Of a stretch of DNA of 64,000 nucleotides, positions 43,417-52,117 are shown one piece after another. Position numbers and translations under genes: made by a program. Within the stretch, counting starts at the first letter, position 1, and every line of letters begins with the position of its first letter. Under the pieces are notes generated by a model, which did not search any database, was not told the origin of the DNA, and saw nothing but the letters and a program-made list of their open reading frames with translations. The stretch is from Hyphomicrobiales bacterium (GTDB lineage Bacteria > Pseudomonadota > Alphaproteobacteria > Rhizobiales > Rhizobiaceae), in contig UBXM01000041.1 of the NCBI GenBank assembly GCA_900469445.1, forward strand, positions 62,001 to 126,000, written 5' to 3'.

Positions 43417-44048
43417 ATTCCCATCAGGATTCGCTGGGCAACGCGATCGAGCACCTGCTCGATATCGGCCATGATCGGAACGCCATCGACATGAGGCGCA
43501 CCCGCCATGGCGAGCACGAGCCGATTGAACTGCAGACCGAGCGCCATCTCGGACAATGTGCCGACGCCACCGCCGACAGCAATGAGGGCGATGCAGGCAC
43601 GCGCTATGATGGCATTGCGTGCAGGACCTATGCCGGTCGCAATCGGAATGCCGACGAAAGGATTGGCCGCCTGCCACTCATCGTCCGGCAGAATGCCGAT
43701 GGGTAAGCCACCGCGGGCGGAATGACCTTCACACACGGCTTCCATGACTCCATTTTTACCGCCGCAAAGCAGTTGCAAACCGTGGTCCGCCATGGCCGCG
43801 CCAAGTGCATAGGCAATCTCACGCTGCTCTGCGGTAGCCTCCCTTGGCCCGATAACGCCGACCGGCACGCGCTTGAGCGCCCCGCTTTCGGCCAGGAGCT
43901 TCAGGGCCTGCAGTGGCGACACGGCGGTACCGTCATGTTGCTCTCCATCGCCATCCAGCCATTCCAGGCGCGAAGGATCGAAAACTTTCCCGTCGGTGCG
44001 AAGGCAATTTTTCCGTGCGTCCCATTGCATTACTTGCATACTTGTCAT
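43413..44048 (-). CDS. LOG/TIGR00725-like Rossmann protein
   Basis: A 211-residue protein of the SLOG/LOG superfamily. ATG 44048 (MTSMQVMQWDARKNC) is chosen because GGAAGG lies 3 bases upstream. About 60 N-terminal residues precede a Rossmann domain with GVIGPREATAEQREIAYALG, LLCGGKNGVMEAVCEGH, GPARNAIIARA and GGGVGTLSEMALGLQF (the nucleotide-binding GG-GT-E motif). LOG proteins release cytokinin bases from nucleotides, but this branch is functionally uncertain. It heads the leftward ABC operon and is divergent from the DeoR gene. Confidence 0.82.
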   Translation of the reverse strand: MTSMQVMQWDARKNCLRTDGKVFDPSRLEWLDGDGEQHDGTAVSPLQALKLLAESGALKRVPVGVIGPREATAEQREIAYALGAAMADHGLQLLCGGKNGVMEAVCEGHSARGGLPIGILPDDEWQAANPFVGIPIATGIGPARNAIIARACIALIAVGGGVGTLSEMALGLQFNRLVLAMAGAPHVDGVPIMADIEQVLDRVAQRILMGM

Positions 44049-44121
44049 GAACCTTCCGTTCCTCAGGGCATTCGTCAAACTGTCATGAACGTGTAATATA
44101 TGTGACATCAATGGAAGATTT

Positions 44122-44913
44122 ATGACAAGAGACTTCATGCCCCGGTCCGATGAGTTGACACCCCGCCAGACGGAAATCCTTCAGACAGTTGGAGAAACGG
44201 GGTATGCCACACTGGAAGCCTTGTCCCAGCGTTTCGATGTATCGGTACAGTCGATAAGGCGCGACATCATCCATCTAGACAGGATGCGCCTGCTACAGCG
44301 GTTCCACGGTGGCGCCGGGCCGATGGATTCGACTGTCCGTCTCGGTTATGCCGAAAAAACGATGCGTGCCGCGGCAGCAAAAGAAAAGATCGGCATAGCG
44401 GCAGCCCAACTTGTGCCGGAGGGCGCTGCGGTTTTCCTGGATGTAGGCACCACGGTAGAGGCCGTCGCAACAGCACTGAAGGAAAGAGGCATCCGCGTGC
44501 ATGCGTTCACCAATAGCCTTGCCTGCGCAATGCTTCTGGCCGCAGAGCCCAAAATTCAGCTCCATGTGTTCGGCGGATCCCTGCGCGGTGCCGACGGGTC
44601 CCTGGTCGGAGCAACGACGCTGGCAGGCATCAATGCGATCCATTTCGATTATGCATTCATCGGATTTTCCGGGTTTGCGCCGGATGGTTCGGCACTGGAT
44701 TACGATCTTGAAAAAATTGCCGTCAAACAGGCCGCGATGCGGCGCTCCGAATATGCGGTTCTTGTCGGCGATCAATCGAAATTCCACAACAAGGCTGTCG
44801 CCACGATCGGAGCGCCGAGCGAGTTTTCGCATCTGGTAAGCGACGCCAGCCCACCTGATTTTCTTCGCGCTTCCTTCAGCCAGGCGAGACTTGAGCTGAT
44901 TACTGCCGAATAG
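44122..44913 (+). CDS. DeoR-family transcriptional regulator
   Basis: A 263-residue DeoR/GlpR regulator. The N-terminal winged helix is about residues 14-70 (LTPRQTEILQTVGETGYATL; FDVSVQSIRRDIIHLDRMRLL). The sugar-phosphate-sensing DeoRC domain (about 85-245) has VFLDVGTTVEAVATAL, DYDLEKIAVKQAAMRRS and VGDQSKF. GGAAGA precedes the ATG. It is divergent from the LOG-like gene with only 73 bases between, so it probably controls that gene, the ABC operon and itself; DeoR ligands are usually sugar phosphates. Confidence 0.92.
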   Translation: MTRDFMPRSDELTPRQTEILQTVGETGYATLEALSQRFDVSVQSIRRDIIHLDRMRLLQRFHGGAGPMDSTVRLGYAEKTMRAAAAKEKIGIAAAQLVPEGAAVFLDVGTTVEAVATALKERGIRVHAFTNSLACAMLLAAEPKIQLHVFGGSLRGADGSLVGATTLAGINAIHFDYAFIGFSGFAPDGSALDYDLEKIAVKQAAMRRSEYAVLVGDQSKFHNKAVATIGAPSEFSHLVSDASPPDFLRASFSQARLELITAE

Positions 44914-45200
44914 ACCGTTCCGCCGATTGTGGCAGCGCAGAAAGTATAAGCGCTAACGCAGCAGCGAAAAAGCGGCGTATATTCAGCAAAATAATAGAAT
45001 TTCCTCAGATAAAGCTCAAGCTCATATCCACGTCGATTTTTTACCGGCGTCGGCATGGTCTGCGCGCTTTTCATAGCGGCCGGGGCGTCGAAATTGCCCC
45101 AGATTGTGATGCGATCTTCGTCCATGTCTTCGGCTTCTCCTGCCATCAAACCGAAATGACAGAACTGGCGAATTGACAGTTTTCAAGCTCCGTGTTTTGC
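44914..45200. other. intergenic region ahead of the FadR-type operon
   Basis: No supported gene. A minus-strand frame (MDEDRITIWGNFD...) has a passable ribosome site but runs into the DeoR gene and has no recognisable family. A TTGACA at 45173-45178 lies too far (22 bases) from the extended -10 at 45201 to be its -35. Confidence 0.4.
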
Positions 45201-45225
45201 TATGATGTCAGACCAATTTTGGTCT
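45198..45225 (+). promoter_or_regulatory. extended -10 promoter with FadR-type operator
   Basis: TGCTATGAT (45198-45206) is an extended -10 element that places the start site near 45212. Directly over it lies AGACCAA-TT-TTGGTCT (45210-45225), a perfect 7+7 palindrome of the TTGGT/ACCAA type bound by FadR-subfamily GntR regulators. A bound regulator would block initiation of its own gene. Confidence 0.7.
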
Positions 45226-45234
45226 TGCATAAAC

Positions 45235-45954
45235 ATGATGAGGTTCAAGCTGTCTGCTTCACTTCAGCCATTGCCGACGATGAACCGCGCCAAACAGGTG
45301 ACTGCGGCGCTCGCGCAATTTGTAGCGGCCTCGGAACTTAAAACAGGGGATCGCCTTCCCGCAGAGCGCGAGCTTATGTCCGCTCTATCTGTCGGGCGCT
45401 CGACGATCCGCGAGGCGATCCGGCATTTTCAGGCGCTCGGCGTCATCGAAACGCGCAAGGGCAGCGGCACCTATCTGCTGCGCCCGATCTCTCCCGATAC
45501 AGTCCACATGCCGCTGTCGCTCGATACGACAAAGCTGCGCGATGTGCTTTTGCAGACGCTGCAGGTACGCCGCGGCATCGAATGCGAGGCCGGCATGGTG
45601 GCGGCGCAGATGCGCACTAGCGACGATCTGGCGATCATCGAGGACAAGCTCGTGAAGATGGAAACCGTCCATCTGGAACAGGGCTCGTCCGGCCCGGAAG
45701 ATCTGGCGTTTCACCTCGCGGTTTATGACGCCACCCACAACCCGCTGTTTCGTCAGATCCTTGAGCAGATGCGCGAAAGTTTCGAGCATTTTTGGGCTTC
45801 GCCCTTCGATCGCAAGGATTTTGCCCGCCGCTCCTTTCCGTTTCACAGAACGCTTTTCGACGCCATCGCTGCCCAGAACCCTGAGCGCGCGCGGCGCGAG
45901 ACACTGAAAATCCTCGCGGTTGTCGAGGAAGACATCAAGGAAATGTCCAAATGA
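45235..45954 (+). CDS. FadR-subfamily GntR transcriptional regulator
   Basis: About 239 residues. ATG 45235 or 45238 is preferred because the longer frame starting at 45202 begins inside the promoter; ATG 45280 (MNRAKQVTAALAQF) is also possible. The winged helix (about 25-85) has LKTGDRLPAERELMSALSVG and STIREAIRHFQALGVIETRKGSGTYLL. The all-helical FCD ligand domain follows with the metal-ligand pattern FHLAVYDATHN and FHRTLFDAI. It overlaps the PLP-enzyme gene by ATGA and sits behind a matching operator. Confidence 0.92.
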   Translation: MMRFKLSASLQPLPTMNRAKQVTAALAQFVAASELKTGDRLPAERELMSALSVGRSTIREAIRHFQALGVIETRKGSGTYLLRPISPDTVHMPLSLDTTKLRDVLLQTLQVRRGIECEAGMVAAQMRTSDDLAIIEDKLVKMETVHLEQGSSGPEDLAFHLAVYDATHNPLFRQILEQMRESFEHFWASPFDRKDFARRSFPFHRTLFDAIAAQNPERARRETLKILAVVEEDIKEMSK

Positions 45955-47117
45955 ACGAAATGCTCGATCCGTCGGCGTTTGCCTCGCTGATCACCGCCCA
46001 TGACGACGGCAATTTTGCCGATGCGGTGGTGCCGCCGATCTTTCAGACCTCGCTGTTCACCTTCTCCGAATATGACGAGATGATCGCCTCCTATCGCGGC
46101 GAAAAGGTGCGGCCGATTTATACGCGCGGCCTCAACCCGACGGTGCGCATGTTCGAGGAAATGCTGGCCAAGCTGGAAGGCGCCGAAGACGCGCTCGGTT
46201 TTGCCAGCGGCATGTCGGCGATCTCGGCCTCCGTCCTGAGTTTCGTCGAGCCGGGGGACCGTATCGTTGCGGTCAAGCACGTTTATCCCGACGCTTTTCG
46301 TCTGTTCGGCACGCTTTTGAAGCGCATGAAGGTGGAGGTCACCTATGTCGATGGTCGTGATGAGGAGGCGGTCGCCAAGGCTCTGCCCGGCGCCAAGGTC
46401 CTCTACCTCGAAAGCCCGACAAGCTGGGTGATGGAAGCCCATGATGTCGGTGCACTGGCGGCGCTAGCGAAAAAGCACGGCGCTATCTCGATGATCGACA
46501 ACAGCTGGGCAAGCCCGGTTTTCCAGCGGCCGATCACGCTGGGTGTCGATCTCGTCATCCATTCGGCTTCAAAATATCTCGGTGGGCATAGCGATGTCGT
46601 TGCCGGTGTCGTTGCCGGATCCAAGGAAATGATCGCGCGGCTGAAGTCGGAAGCCTATCCCTATCTCGGGGGCAAGCTCTCGCCCTTCGATGCATGGCTG
46701 CTGATCCGTGGCATGCGCACCTTGCCCTTGCGCATGAAGGCGCATCAGGATTCCGCACTCACCATCGCGCGGCGGCTGCAGGAACTGGATGTGGTGGAAA
46801 CGGTCTGCCATCCGGGTCTGGCCAACCGCCTGCCGGCTGGCCTCACGGGCACTTCCGGCCTGTTTTCTTTCATCTTCAAGGAAGGCGTCGATATCCGCGC
46901 CTTTGCCGATCACCTGAAACTTTTCAAGCTCGGCGTCAGCTGGGGTGGCCACGAAAGCCTGATCGTACCGGGTGAAGTGGTGCTGCAGCAGAAGGCCCAG
47001 CCGAATTCCGCGCATACATTCGGCATCCATGCGCGGTCCGTACGCCTCCATGTCGGCCTCGAGGGAACCGAGGCTCTGTGGAGCGATCTTCAGGAGGCGA
47101 TCGCCGTCGCCACTTAG
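45951..47117 (+). CDS. Cys/Met-metabolism PLP-dependent enzyme (cystathionine beta-lyase-like)
   Basis: A 388-residue fold-type I PLP enzyme of the cystathionine gamma-synthase/beta-lyase family. The PLP lysine is Lys208 in HSASKYLGGHSD, the ring-stacking region is ASGMSAISASVLSF, and YTRGLNPTVRMFEEMLAKLEG binds the neighbouring subunit's cofactor. Members eliminate or exchange sulfur-linked groups of cysteine, cystathionine or homocysteine derivatives. It is translationally coupled to the FadR-type regulator and followed by a CUT1 sugar transporter, an uncommon pairing. A plain methionine-biosynthesis role is less likely in this context. Confidence 0.87.
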   Translation: MNEMLDPSAFASLITAHDDGNFADAVVPPIFQTSLFTFSEYDEMIASYRGEKVRPIYTRGLNPTVRMFEEMLAKLEGAEDALGFASGMSAISASVLSFVEPGDRIVAVKHVYPDAFRLFGTLLKRMKVEVTYVDGRDEEAVAKALPGAKVLYLESPTSWVMEAHDVGALAALAKKHGAISMIDNSWASPVFQRPITLGVDLVIHSASKYLGGHSDVVAGVVAGSKEMIARLKSEAYPYLGGKLSPFDAWLLIRGMRTLPLRMKAHQDSALTIARRLQELDVVETVCHPGLANRLPAGLTGTSGLFSFIFKEGVDIRAFADHLKLFKLGVSWGGHESLIVPGEVVLQQKAQPNSAHTFGIHARSVRLHVGLEGTEALWSDLQEAIAVAT

Positions 47118-47148
47118 CGCATCAACCAAAACAACTGGGAGCAGGACA

Positions 47149-48408
47149 ATGAAAACAATGATAACGGCTGCATTCATCGCGACCATGATGGCGGGGACCG
47201 CCATGGCCGATACCACGCTCAAGATGGTGGAAGTGATCACCAGCCCTGAGCGCACGCAGACGCTGAAATCGCTGGTCGGCAAATTCGAGGCCGCCAATCC
47301 GGGCACCAAGGTCGAGATCATCTCGCTGCCGTGGAACGAAGCGTTCCAGAAATTCGCTACCATGGTGTCTGCCGGCGATACGCCCGACGTGATGGAAATG
47401 CCGGATACCTGGCTTTCGCTTTACGGCAACAACGGCATGCTCGAAAGCCTCGAGCCCTATCTCGAAAAGTGGGAGCATACCAAGGCGCTGACACCGCGCG
47501 CGCTGGAACTCGGCCGCGAGGTCAAGGATACCGCCTATATGTTGCCCTACGGCTTCTATCTGCGCGCCATGTTCTACAACAAGAAGCTGTTGAGCGAAGC
47601 CGGCGTTTCCGAGCCGCCGAAGACGATGGATGAATTCGTCAAGGCATCGGAAGCCGTCGCCAAATTGCCCGGCAAATACGGTTATTGCATGCGCGGCGGT
47701 GCGGGCGGCCTCAATGGCTGGATGATCTTTGCCGCCTCCATGGCCGGCGACAACAAGTACTTTACCGAGGACGGCACCTCGACCATGAACAGTGAAGGCT
47801 GGGCAAAGGGTATCGAGTGGATGGTCGATCTCTACAAGAAGGGACTGGCCCCGAAGGACAGCGTCAACTGGGGCTTTAACGAGGTCGTCGCCGGTTTCTA
47901 TTCCGGCACCTGTGCTTTCCTTGATCAGGACCCGGACGCTTTGATCGCCGTTGCCGAGCGTATGAAGCCGGAGGATTTCGGCGTCGCGCCGCTGCCGAAG
48001 GGCCCGGCCGGCAAGTCCTATCCCACCATCGGTTATGCCGGCTGGTCGATGTTTGCCAAGAGCGAAAACAAGGACCTCTCCTGGAAGCTGATCGAAACGT
48101 TGCAGAGCCCGGAAGGCAATATCGAGTGGAACAAGAAGATCGGCGCGCTGCCGGCCTATACGGCGGCGGAAAAGGATCCGTTCTACGCCGGTGACCAGTT
48201 CAAGGGCTGGTTCGAGGAACTGGCCGACAAGGATACCGTTCCGACCGTGATGCCGACCTTCCTCGAGGAATTCGCCTTTTTCAAGGACTCGCTGGCGATC
48301 AAGACCTCGCAGCAGGCTTTGCTCGGTGACATCACTCCCAAGGAACTGGCCGATGAATGGGCCGAGTACCTGACCAAGGCACAGCAGAAGAACCTCTCCA
48401 AGAAGTAA
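47149..48408 (+). CDS. CUT1 sugar ABC transporter binding protein
   Basis: A 419-residue MalE-type binding protein. ATG 47149 begins a Sec signal (MKTMITAAFIATMMAGTAMA). The body has LKSLVGKFEAANPGTKVEII, SAGDTPDVMEMPDTWL, SGTCAFLDQDPDAL and FGVAPLPKGPAGKSYPTIGYAGWSMF, standard for family 1 solute binders of oligosaccharides or glycosides. It comes 31 bases after the PLP-enzyme gene and is followed by two permeases and an ATPase. Confidence 0.92.
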   Translation: MKTMITAAFIATMMAGTAMADTTLKMVEVITSPERTQTLKSLVGKFEAANPGTKVEIISLPWNEAFQKFATMVSAGDTPDVMEMPDTWLSLYGNNGMLESLEPYLEKWEHTKALTPRALELGREVKDTAYMLPYGFYLRAMFYNKKLLSEAGVSEPPKTMDEFVKASEAVAKLPGKYGYCMRGGAGGLNGWMIFAASMAGDNKYFTEDGTSTMNSEGWAKGIEWMVDLYKKGLAPKDSVNWGFNEVVAGFYSGTCAFLDQDPDALIAVAERMKPEDFGVAPLPKGPAGKSYPTIGYAGWSMFAKSENKDLSWKLIETLQSPEGNIEWNKKIGALPAYTAAEKDPFYAGDQFKGWFEELADKDTVPTVMPTFLEEFAFFKDSLAIKTSQQALLGDITPKELADEWAEYLTKAQQKNLSKK

Positions 48409-48505
48409 TCGACGTCGTGGCGGCGCGGACCTTTTCCGCGCCGCTATCCCGCCTTCCTTCATGCAATGACGGCGCAGATCTGCGCCGCAAACGGGAAACT
48501 GTCTG

Positions 48506-49441
48506 ATGTCCATGACCGCCGACGTCTATGATCGTCGCCAGGATCGCAGGCCGTGGTTGAAGCGCCTTGCCGATGCCTCCGAGCCTTATCTTTACAGCGC
48601 GCCAGCGCTGATCCTCATCATCGTTGTCATGCTGGTGCCGCTTGTCGTCGGCATTTCCTACGCGTTTCGCGATATCCAGCTACTCAATCCGTTTTCCGGC
48701 GGTTTCATCGGGCTCGAACACTTCGAAACCCTGTCGAAGGACAGGGCGTTCTACACCGCTCTGAAAAACACGCTGTGGTGGACCGGTGCTTCCGTCTTCC
48801 TGCAGTTCGGCTTCGGCCTCATTCTGGCGCTTTTGCTCGACAAGCCGTTCATGGGCCGCGGCATTGTGCAGGCGCTGGTTTTCCTGCCATGGGCGGTGCC
48901 GTCCTTTCTCGCCGGTCTCAACTGGGCATGGCTGTTCAATCCGGTTATCGGGCCTATCCCGCACTGGCTGTTCGATCTCGGCCTGATGAGCCAGCCGGGC
49001 AATATCCTGTCCGATCCGCAATATGCGATGTGGGGACCGATCATCGCCAATGTCTGGTGGGGTATCCCGTTTTTTGCCATCACGCTTCTGGCCGCCCTTC
49101 AATCGATCCCGCGCGATCTGTATGAAGCGGCCTCCATCGACGGCGCGTCATGGTTCCAGCGCTTCTGGTCGATTACGCTGCCATTCCTGGCGCCGACCAT
49201 AGCCATCACCGTGCTTTTGCGCACCGTTTGGATCTCCAACTTTGCCGACCTGATCGTCGTCATGACCGGCGGCGGACCTGCCGATCGCACCCAGATCGTC
49301 GCCAGCTACATCTTCACGCAGGCCTTCAAGGCGCTCGACTTCGGTTATGCCTCGGCGATCGCGCTGGTGCTGCTCGTGCTGCTGCTGGCCTATTCGATGC
49401 TGATCATCCTGCTGCGGCAGACATTGCTGAACAAAGGGTGA
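48506..49441 (+). CDS. CUT1 sugar ABC transporter permease (MalF-type)
   Basis: A 311-residue permease with six core helices (YSAPALILIIVVMLVPLVVG at residues 32-51; FLQFGFGLILALLLDKPFMG) and the EAA loop DLYEAASIDGASWFQRFWSITLP. It has the long first periplasmic loop of MalF-like partners. It follows the binding protein after about 97 bases and precedes the MalG-type permease by 5 bases. Confidence 0.93.
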   Translation: MSMTADVYDRRQDRRPWLKRLADASEPYLYSAPALILIIVVMLVPLVVGISYAFRDIQLLNPFSGGFIGLEHFETLSKDRAFYTALKNTLWWTGASVFLQFGFGLILALLLDKPFMGRGIVQALVFLPWAVPSFLAGLNWAWLFNPVIGPIPHWLFDLGLMSQPGNILSDPQYAMWGPIIANVWWGIPFFAITLLAALQSIPRDLYEAASIDGASWFQRFWSITLPFLAPTIAITVLLRTVWISNFADLIVVMTGGGPADRTQIVASYIFTQAFKALDFGYASAIALVLLVLLLAYSMLIILLRQTLLNKG

Positions 49442-49446
49442 GGGTC

Positions 49447-50277
49447 ATGAAAACATCGCTTCTTCCGACCATCGCGCACCGACTGGCGATCCTCGCCTAT
49501 GTCATCTTCGCGCTCTTTCCGCTCTACTGGTTGTTCAAGGTGTCGCTGACGCCGAATGATCTGCTCTATTCCGAAGGCGTGCGCATGTGGCCGTCGCGGA
49601 CCACGTGGGAACACTATTCCTTCGTGCTGCAACACAGCGCCTTTCCGACCTTCTTCAAGAACAGCCTGATCGTTTCCGGCTCGACAGCCATCATCGTAAC
49701 GATCTGCGCCTCGTTGTCCGGTTATGCGCTCTCCCGCTTCAGTTTCCGCGCCAAATACTGGATCGTCGGGCTGATGCTTTTGACGCAGATGTTCCCACTG
49801 GTCATGCTGGTGGCGCCGATTTTCAAGATCCTGACGCCGCTTGGACTCACCAACAGCCTGACCGGACTGATCGTCGTTTACACCGCCTTCAACGTGCCTT
49901 TCGCGACTTTTCTGATGCAGTCCTTCTTCGACGGCATTCCCAAGGATCTCGAAGAGGCGGCGATGATCGACGGCGCCACGAAATTCACGGCGTTCCGGGA
50001 AATCATCCTGCCGCTCACGCTTCCCGGCATTGCCGCGACGCTCGGTTTCGTTTTCACGGCGGCATGGAGCGAGCTTCTGTTCGCGCTGATGCTGATCAAC
50101 GGCAACAATGCCGCGACCTTCCCGGTCGGGTTGTTGACCTTCGTTTCCAAATTTTCGGTGGATTTCGGACAGATGATGGCGGCGGGCGTGCTCGCGCTCA
50201 TCCCGGCCGCTCTCTTTTTCCTGCTCATCCAGCGCTACCTCGTCCAGGGCCTCACGGCCGGCGCGGTCAAGGGGTAA
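49447..50277 (+). CDS. CUT1 sugar ABC transporter permease (MalG-type)
   Basis: A 276-residue permease starting at ATG 49447 (MKTSLLPTIAHRLA); the open frame extends upstream inside the previous gene but has no start signal there. Six helices; the EAA loop is DLEEAAMIDGATKFTAFREIILPL and the ending is the common LIQRYLVQGLTAGAVKG. It forms the membrane pair with the preceding permease. Confidence 0.93.
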   Translation: MKTSLLPTIAHRLAILAYVIFALFPLYWLFKVSLTPNDLLYSEGVRMWPSRTTWEHYSFVLQHSAFPTFFKNSLIVSGSTAIIVTICASLSGYALSRFSFRAKYWIVGLMLLTQMFPLVMLVAPIFKILTPLGLTNSLTGLIVVYTAFNVPFATFLMQSFFDGIPKDLEEAAMIDGATKFTAFREIILPLTLPGIAATLGFVFTAAWSELLFALMLINGNNAATFPVGLLTFVSKFSVDFGQMMAAGVLALIPAALFFLLIQRYLVQGLTAGAVKG

Positions 50278-50281
50278 TCTT

Positions 50282-51346
50282 ATGGCTTCGATCGATATCC
50301 AGAACGTCAAGAAGGCCTATGGCCATGTGCAGGTGCTGCACGACATCGATTTGCAGATCAAGGACGGCGAGTTCGTCGTGCTGGTCGGCCCGTCCGGCTG
50401 CGGCAAGTCCACGCTGCTGCGCATGATTGCCGGGCTGGAAGGCGTTACCGGCGGCGAGATGCGTATCGACGGCAAGCGCGTCAACGAACTGCATCCGAAG
50501 GATCGCGACATCGCCATGGTGTTCCAGTCCTATGCGCTTTATCCGCATATGAACGTCGCCGGCAACATGAGCTACAGCCTCAAACTTCGCAAAACGGCGA
50601 AGAAAAAGATTGCCGCTGCCGTCGCCAGCGCCGCGTCCAAACTCGGTCTCGATCCGTTGCTCGATCGCCGCCCGAAGGCTCTTTCCGGCGGCCAGCGCCA
50701 ACGAGTCGCCATGGGACGCGCCATCGTCCGTCAGCCGAAGGCTTTTCTGTTCGATGAGCCATTGTCGAACCTCGATGCGCGTCTTCGTGAGCAGATGCGC
50801 GCCGAAATCAAGAAAATGCATGGCGACCTCAAGGCCACCTCGATCTATGTCACCCACGACCAGATCGAGGCAATGACCCTGGCGGACCGGATCGTTGCCA
50901 TGCATGGCGGGGTGGTCCAGCAGGTGGGGGCTCCGCTGGAGCTATACGACCGTCCCGCCAACCTCTTTGTCGCCGGTTTCATCGGCTCGCCGGGCATGAA
51001 TTTTCTCGACGCGACCTATGCCAACGGCAATGTGACGCTGAAGGATGGGACTGTGATGGCGTTGCCGGCACCGCTGGCGGTTGCCGATGGCGCCAAGGTG
51101 ACGGTTGGCATCCGGCCGGAACATGTGGTGATGGGCGGCGAGGGCTCGGGCATGGCGGCAAGTGTCGATCTGGTCGAGCCGACCGGTTTCGGCATCATCC
51201 TGCATCTTTCGCTGCACGGGCTGGCCTTCAAGGTGTTCACGCTGGATCGCGCGGCGCTGTCGGCGGGGCCGAGCGTTCACGTCTCCTTCCCGGCGCAGCA
51301 TCTGCATGTGTTCGATGACAAGGGTGATCGCTGCGTGGCGCGTTGA
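50282..51346 (+). CDS. CUT1 sugar ABC transporter ATPase (UgpC/MsmK-like)
   Basis: A 354-residue ATPase with Walker A GPSGCGKSTLLRM (about residue 37), signature LSGGQRQRVAMGRAI, Walker B FLFDEPLSNLDARLR, H-loop YVTHDQIEA and a C-terminal TOBE/OB region (VTVGIRPEHVVMG). It is the last gene of the FadR-type operon. The next gene is on the other strand. Confidence 0.94.
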   Translation: MASIDIQNVKKAYGHVQVLHDIDLQIKDGEFVVLVGPSGCGKSTLLRMIAGLEGVTGGEMRIDGKRVNELHPKDRDIAMVFQSYALYPHMNVAGNMSYSLKLRKTAKKKIAAAVASAASKLGLDPLLDRRPKALSGGQRQRVAMGRAIVRQPKAFLFDEPLSNLDARLREQMRAEIKKMHGDLKATSIYVTHDQIEAMTLADRIVAMHGGVVQQVGAPLELYDRPANLFVAGFIGSPGMNFLDATYANGNVTLKDGTVMALPAPLAVADGAKVTVGIRPEHVVMGGEGSGMAASVDLVEPTGFGIILHLSLHGLAFKVFTLDRAALSAGPSVHVSFPAQHLHVFDDKGDRCVAR

Positions 51347-51426
51347 TCGCACTACGTCGGTGTTTCTACACCGGCGTAGCCTTCGATACTCATCGACCAA
51401 TTATGCATGGGTAACGCGCCTTCACG

Positions 51427-52050
51427 TCACCTCATTAAGGCTGTGGCCTTGAGAGAGGCGGACCAGGTGGCATAGCCCGCTGCATTCATGTGAACCAGAT
51501 CCGGTAGATAATATCGAAACATCGGCAAGCCATTCTCGCCGATCAGGCCGGTGCCAACTTCTATCCATGATGTGTCGTCGCGACCATCGCACCAGTCGCG
51601 TGCCAACTGATTGAACAGGTCGAATTCCTGCCGGTAGATCCACCGCGCGGGGCTGTGCTTGATCGACAGGACGAACACTTCGGACTGCGGCAGCGCCTGC
51701 GAGATCCGGTCTCGCAGGTCCTTCAGATGGCCAAGCGTCGTGTGGGCCTTGAGCCCATCGCTGGCGATATCATTTTCACCGAAATAGAGTGCTATTCGGC
51801 GCGGCTTGAGTGGCGTCAGAAGCTGATCCAGATAGTGGATGCCTGAAAGAAATGTACCGCCACCGAAACCTAGATTGACGACATCCAGCGAACCAAGATC
51901 CTCGGTGATGGAGCTCCAGATCCGGAAGGAGGATGAGCCGTAAAAGGCGATCGGATCGACGGGAAGGCCGACGCGCTCAAGTCGCGCCAGTATCGTGATG
52001 ATATCGTTTTCGTGGCGGCTTGTGCCGATGCTGGTCGGAAAATCGTACAT
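51427..52050 (-). CDS. SGNH/GDSL-family hydrolase
   Basis: A 207-residue hydrolase. Start ATG 52050 (MYDFPTSIG) is preferred to one 6 codons earlier because GAGGG lies 7 bases before it. SGNH blocks are visible: block I as FYGSSSFRIW with the nucleophile Ser, block II Gly in NLGFGGG, block III Asn in YFGENDIA, and block V with Asp and His in DLVHMNAAGY. No signal peptide, so cytoplasmic. It follows dgoK on the same strand, suggesting removal of an acyl group from the sugar or sugar acid handled by this cluster. Confidence 0.85.
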   Translation of the reverse strand: MYDFPTSIGTSRHENDIITILARLERVGLPVDPIAFYGSSSFRIWSSITEDLGSLDVVNLGFGGGTFLSGIHYLDQLLTPLKPRRIALYFGENDIASDGLKAHTTLGHLKDLRDRISQALPQSEVFVLSIKHSPARWIYRQEFDLFNQLARDWCDGRDDTSWIEVGTGLIGENGLPMFRYYLPDLVHMNAAGYATWSASLKATALMR

Positions 52051-52117
52051 ATCAATACCCTCAAACATATGTTCGGAACGACTTCGCCGGCCTGTTTCCC
52101 GGCTCGATGCCCCGCGT

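Noticed and set aside
44772..45149. 126-codon minus-strand frame beginning near MDEDRITIWGNFD
   Set aside because: A passable ribosome site exists, but the second half is antisense to the DeoR gene and nothing in the translation resembles a known family. Kept only as a note in the intergenic entry.
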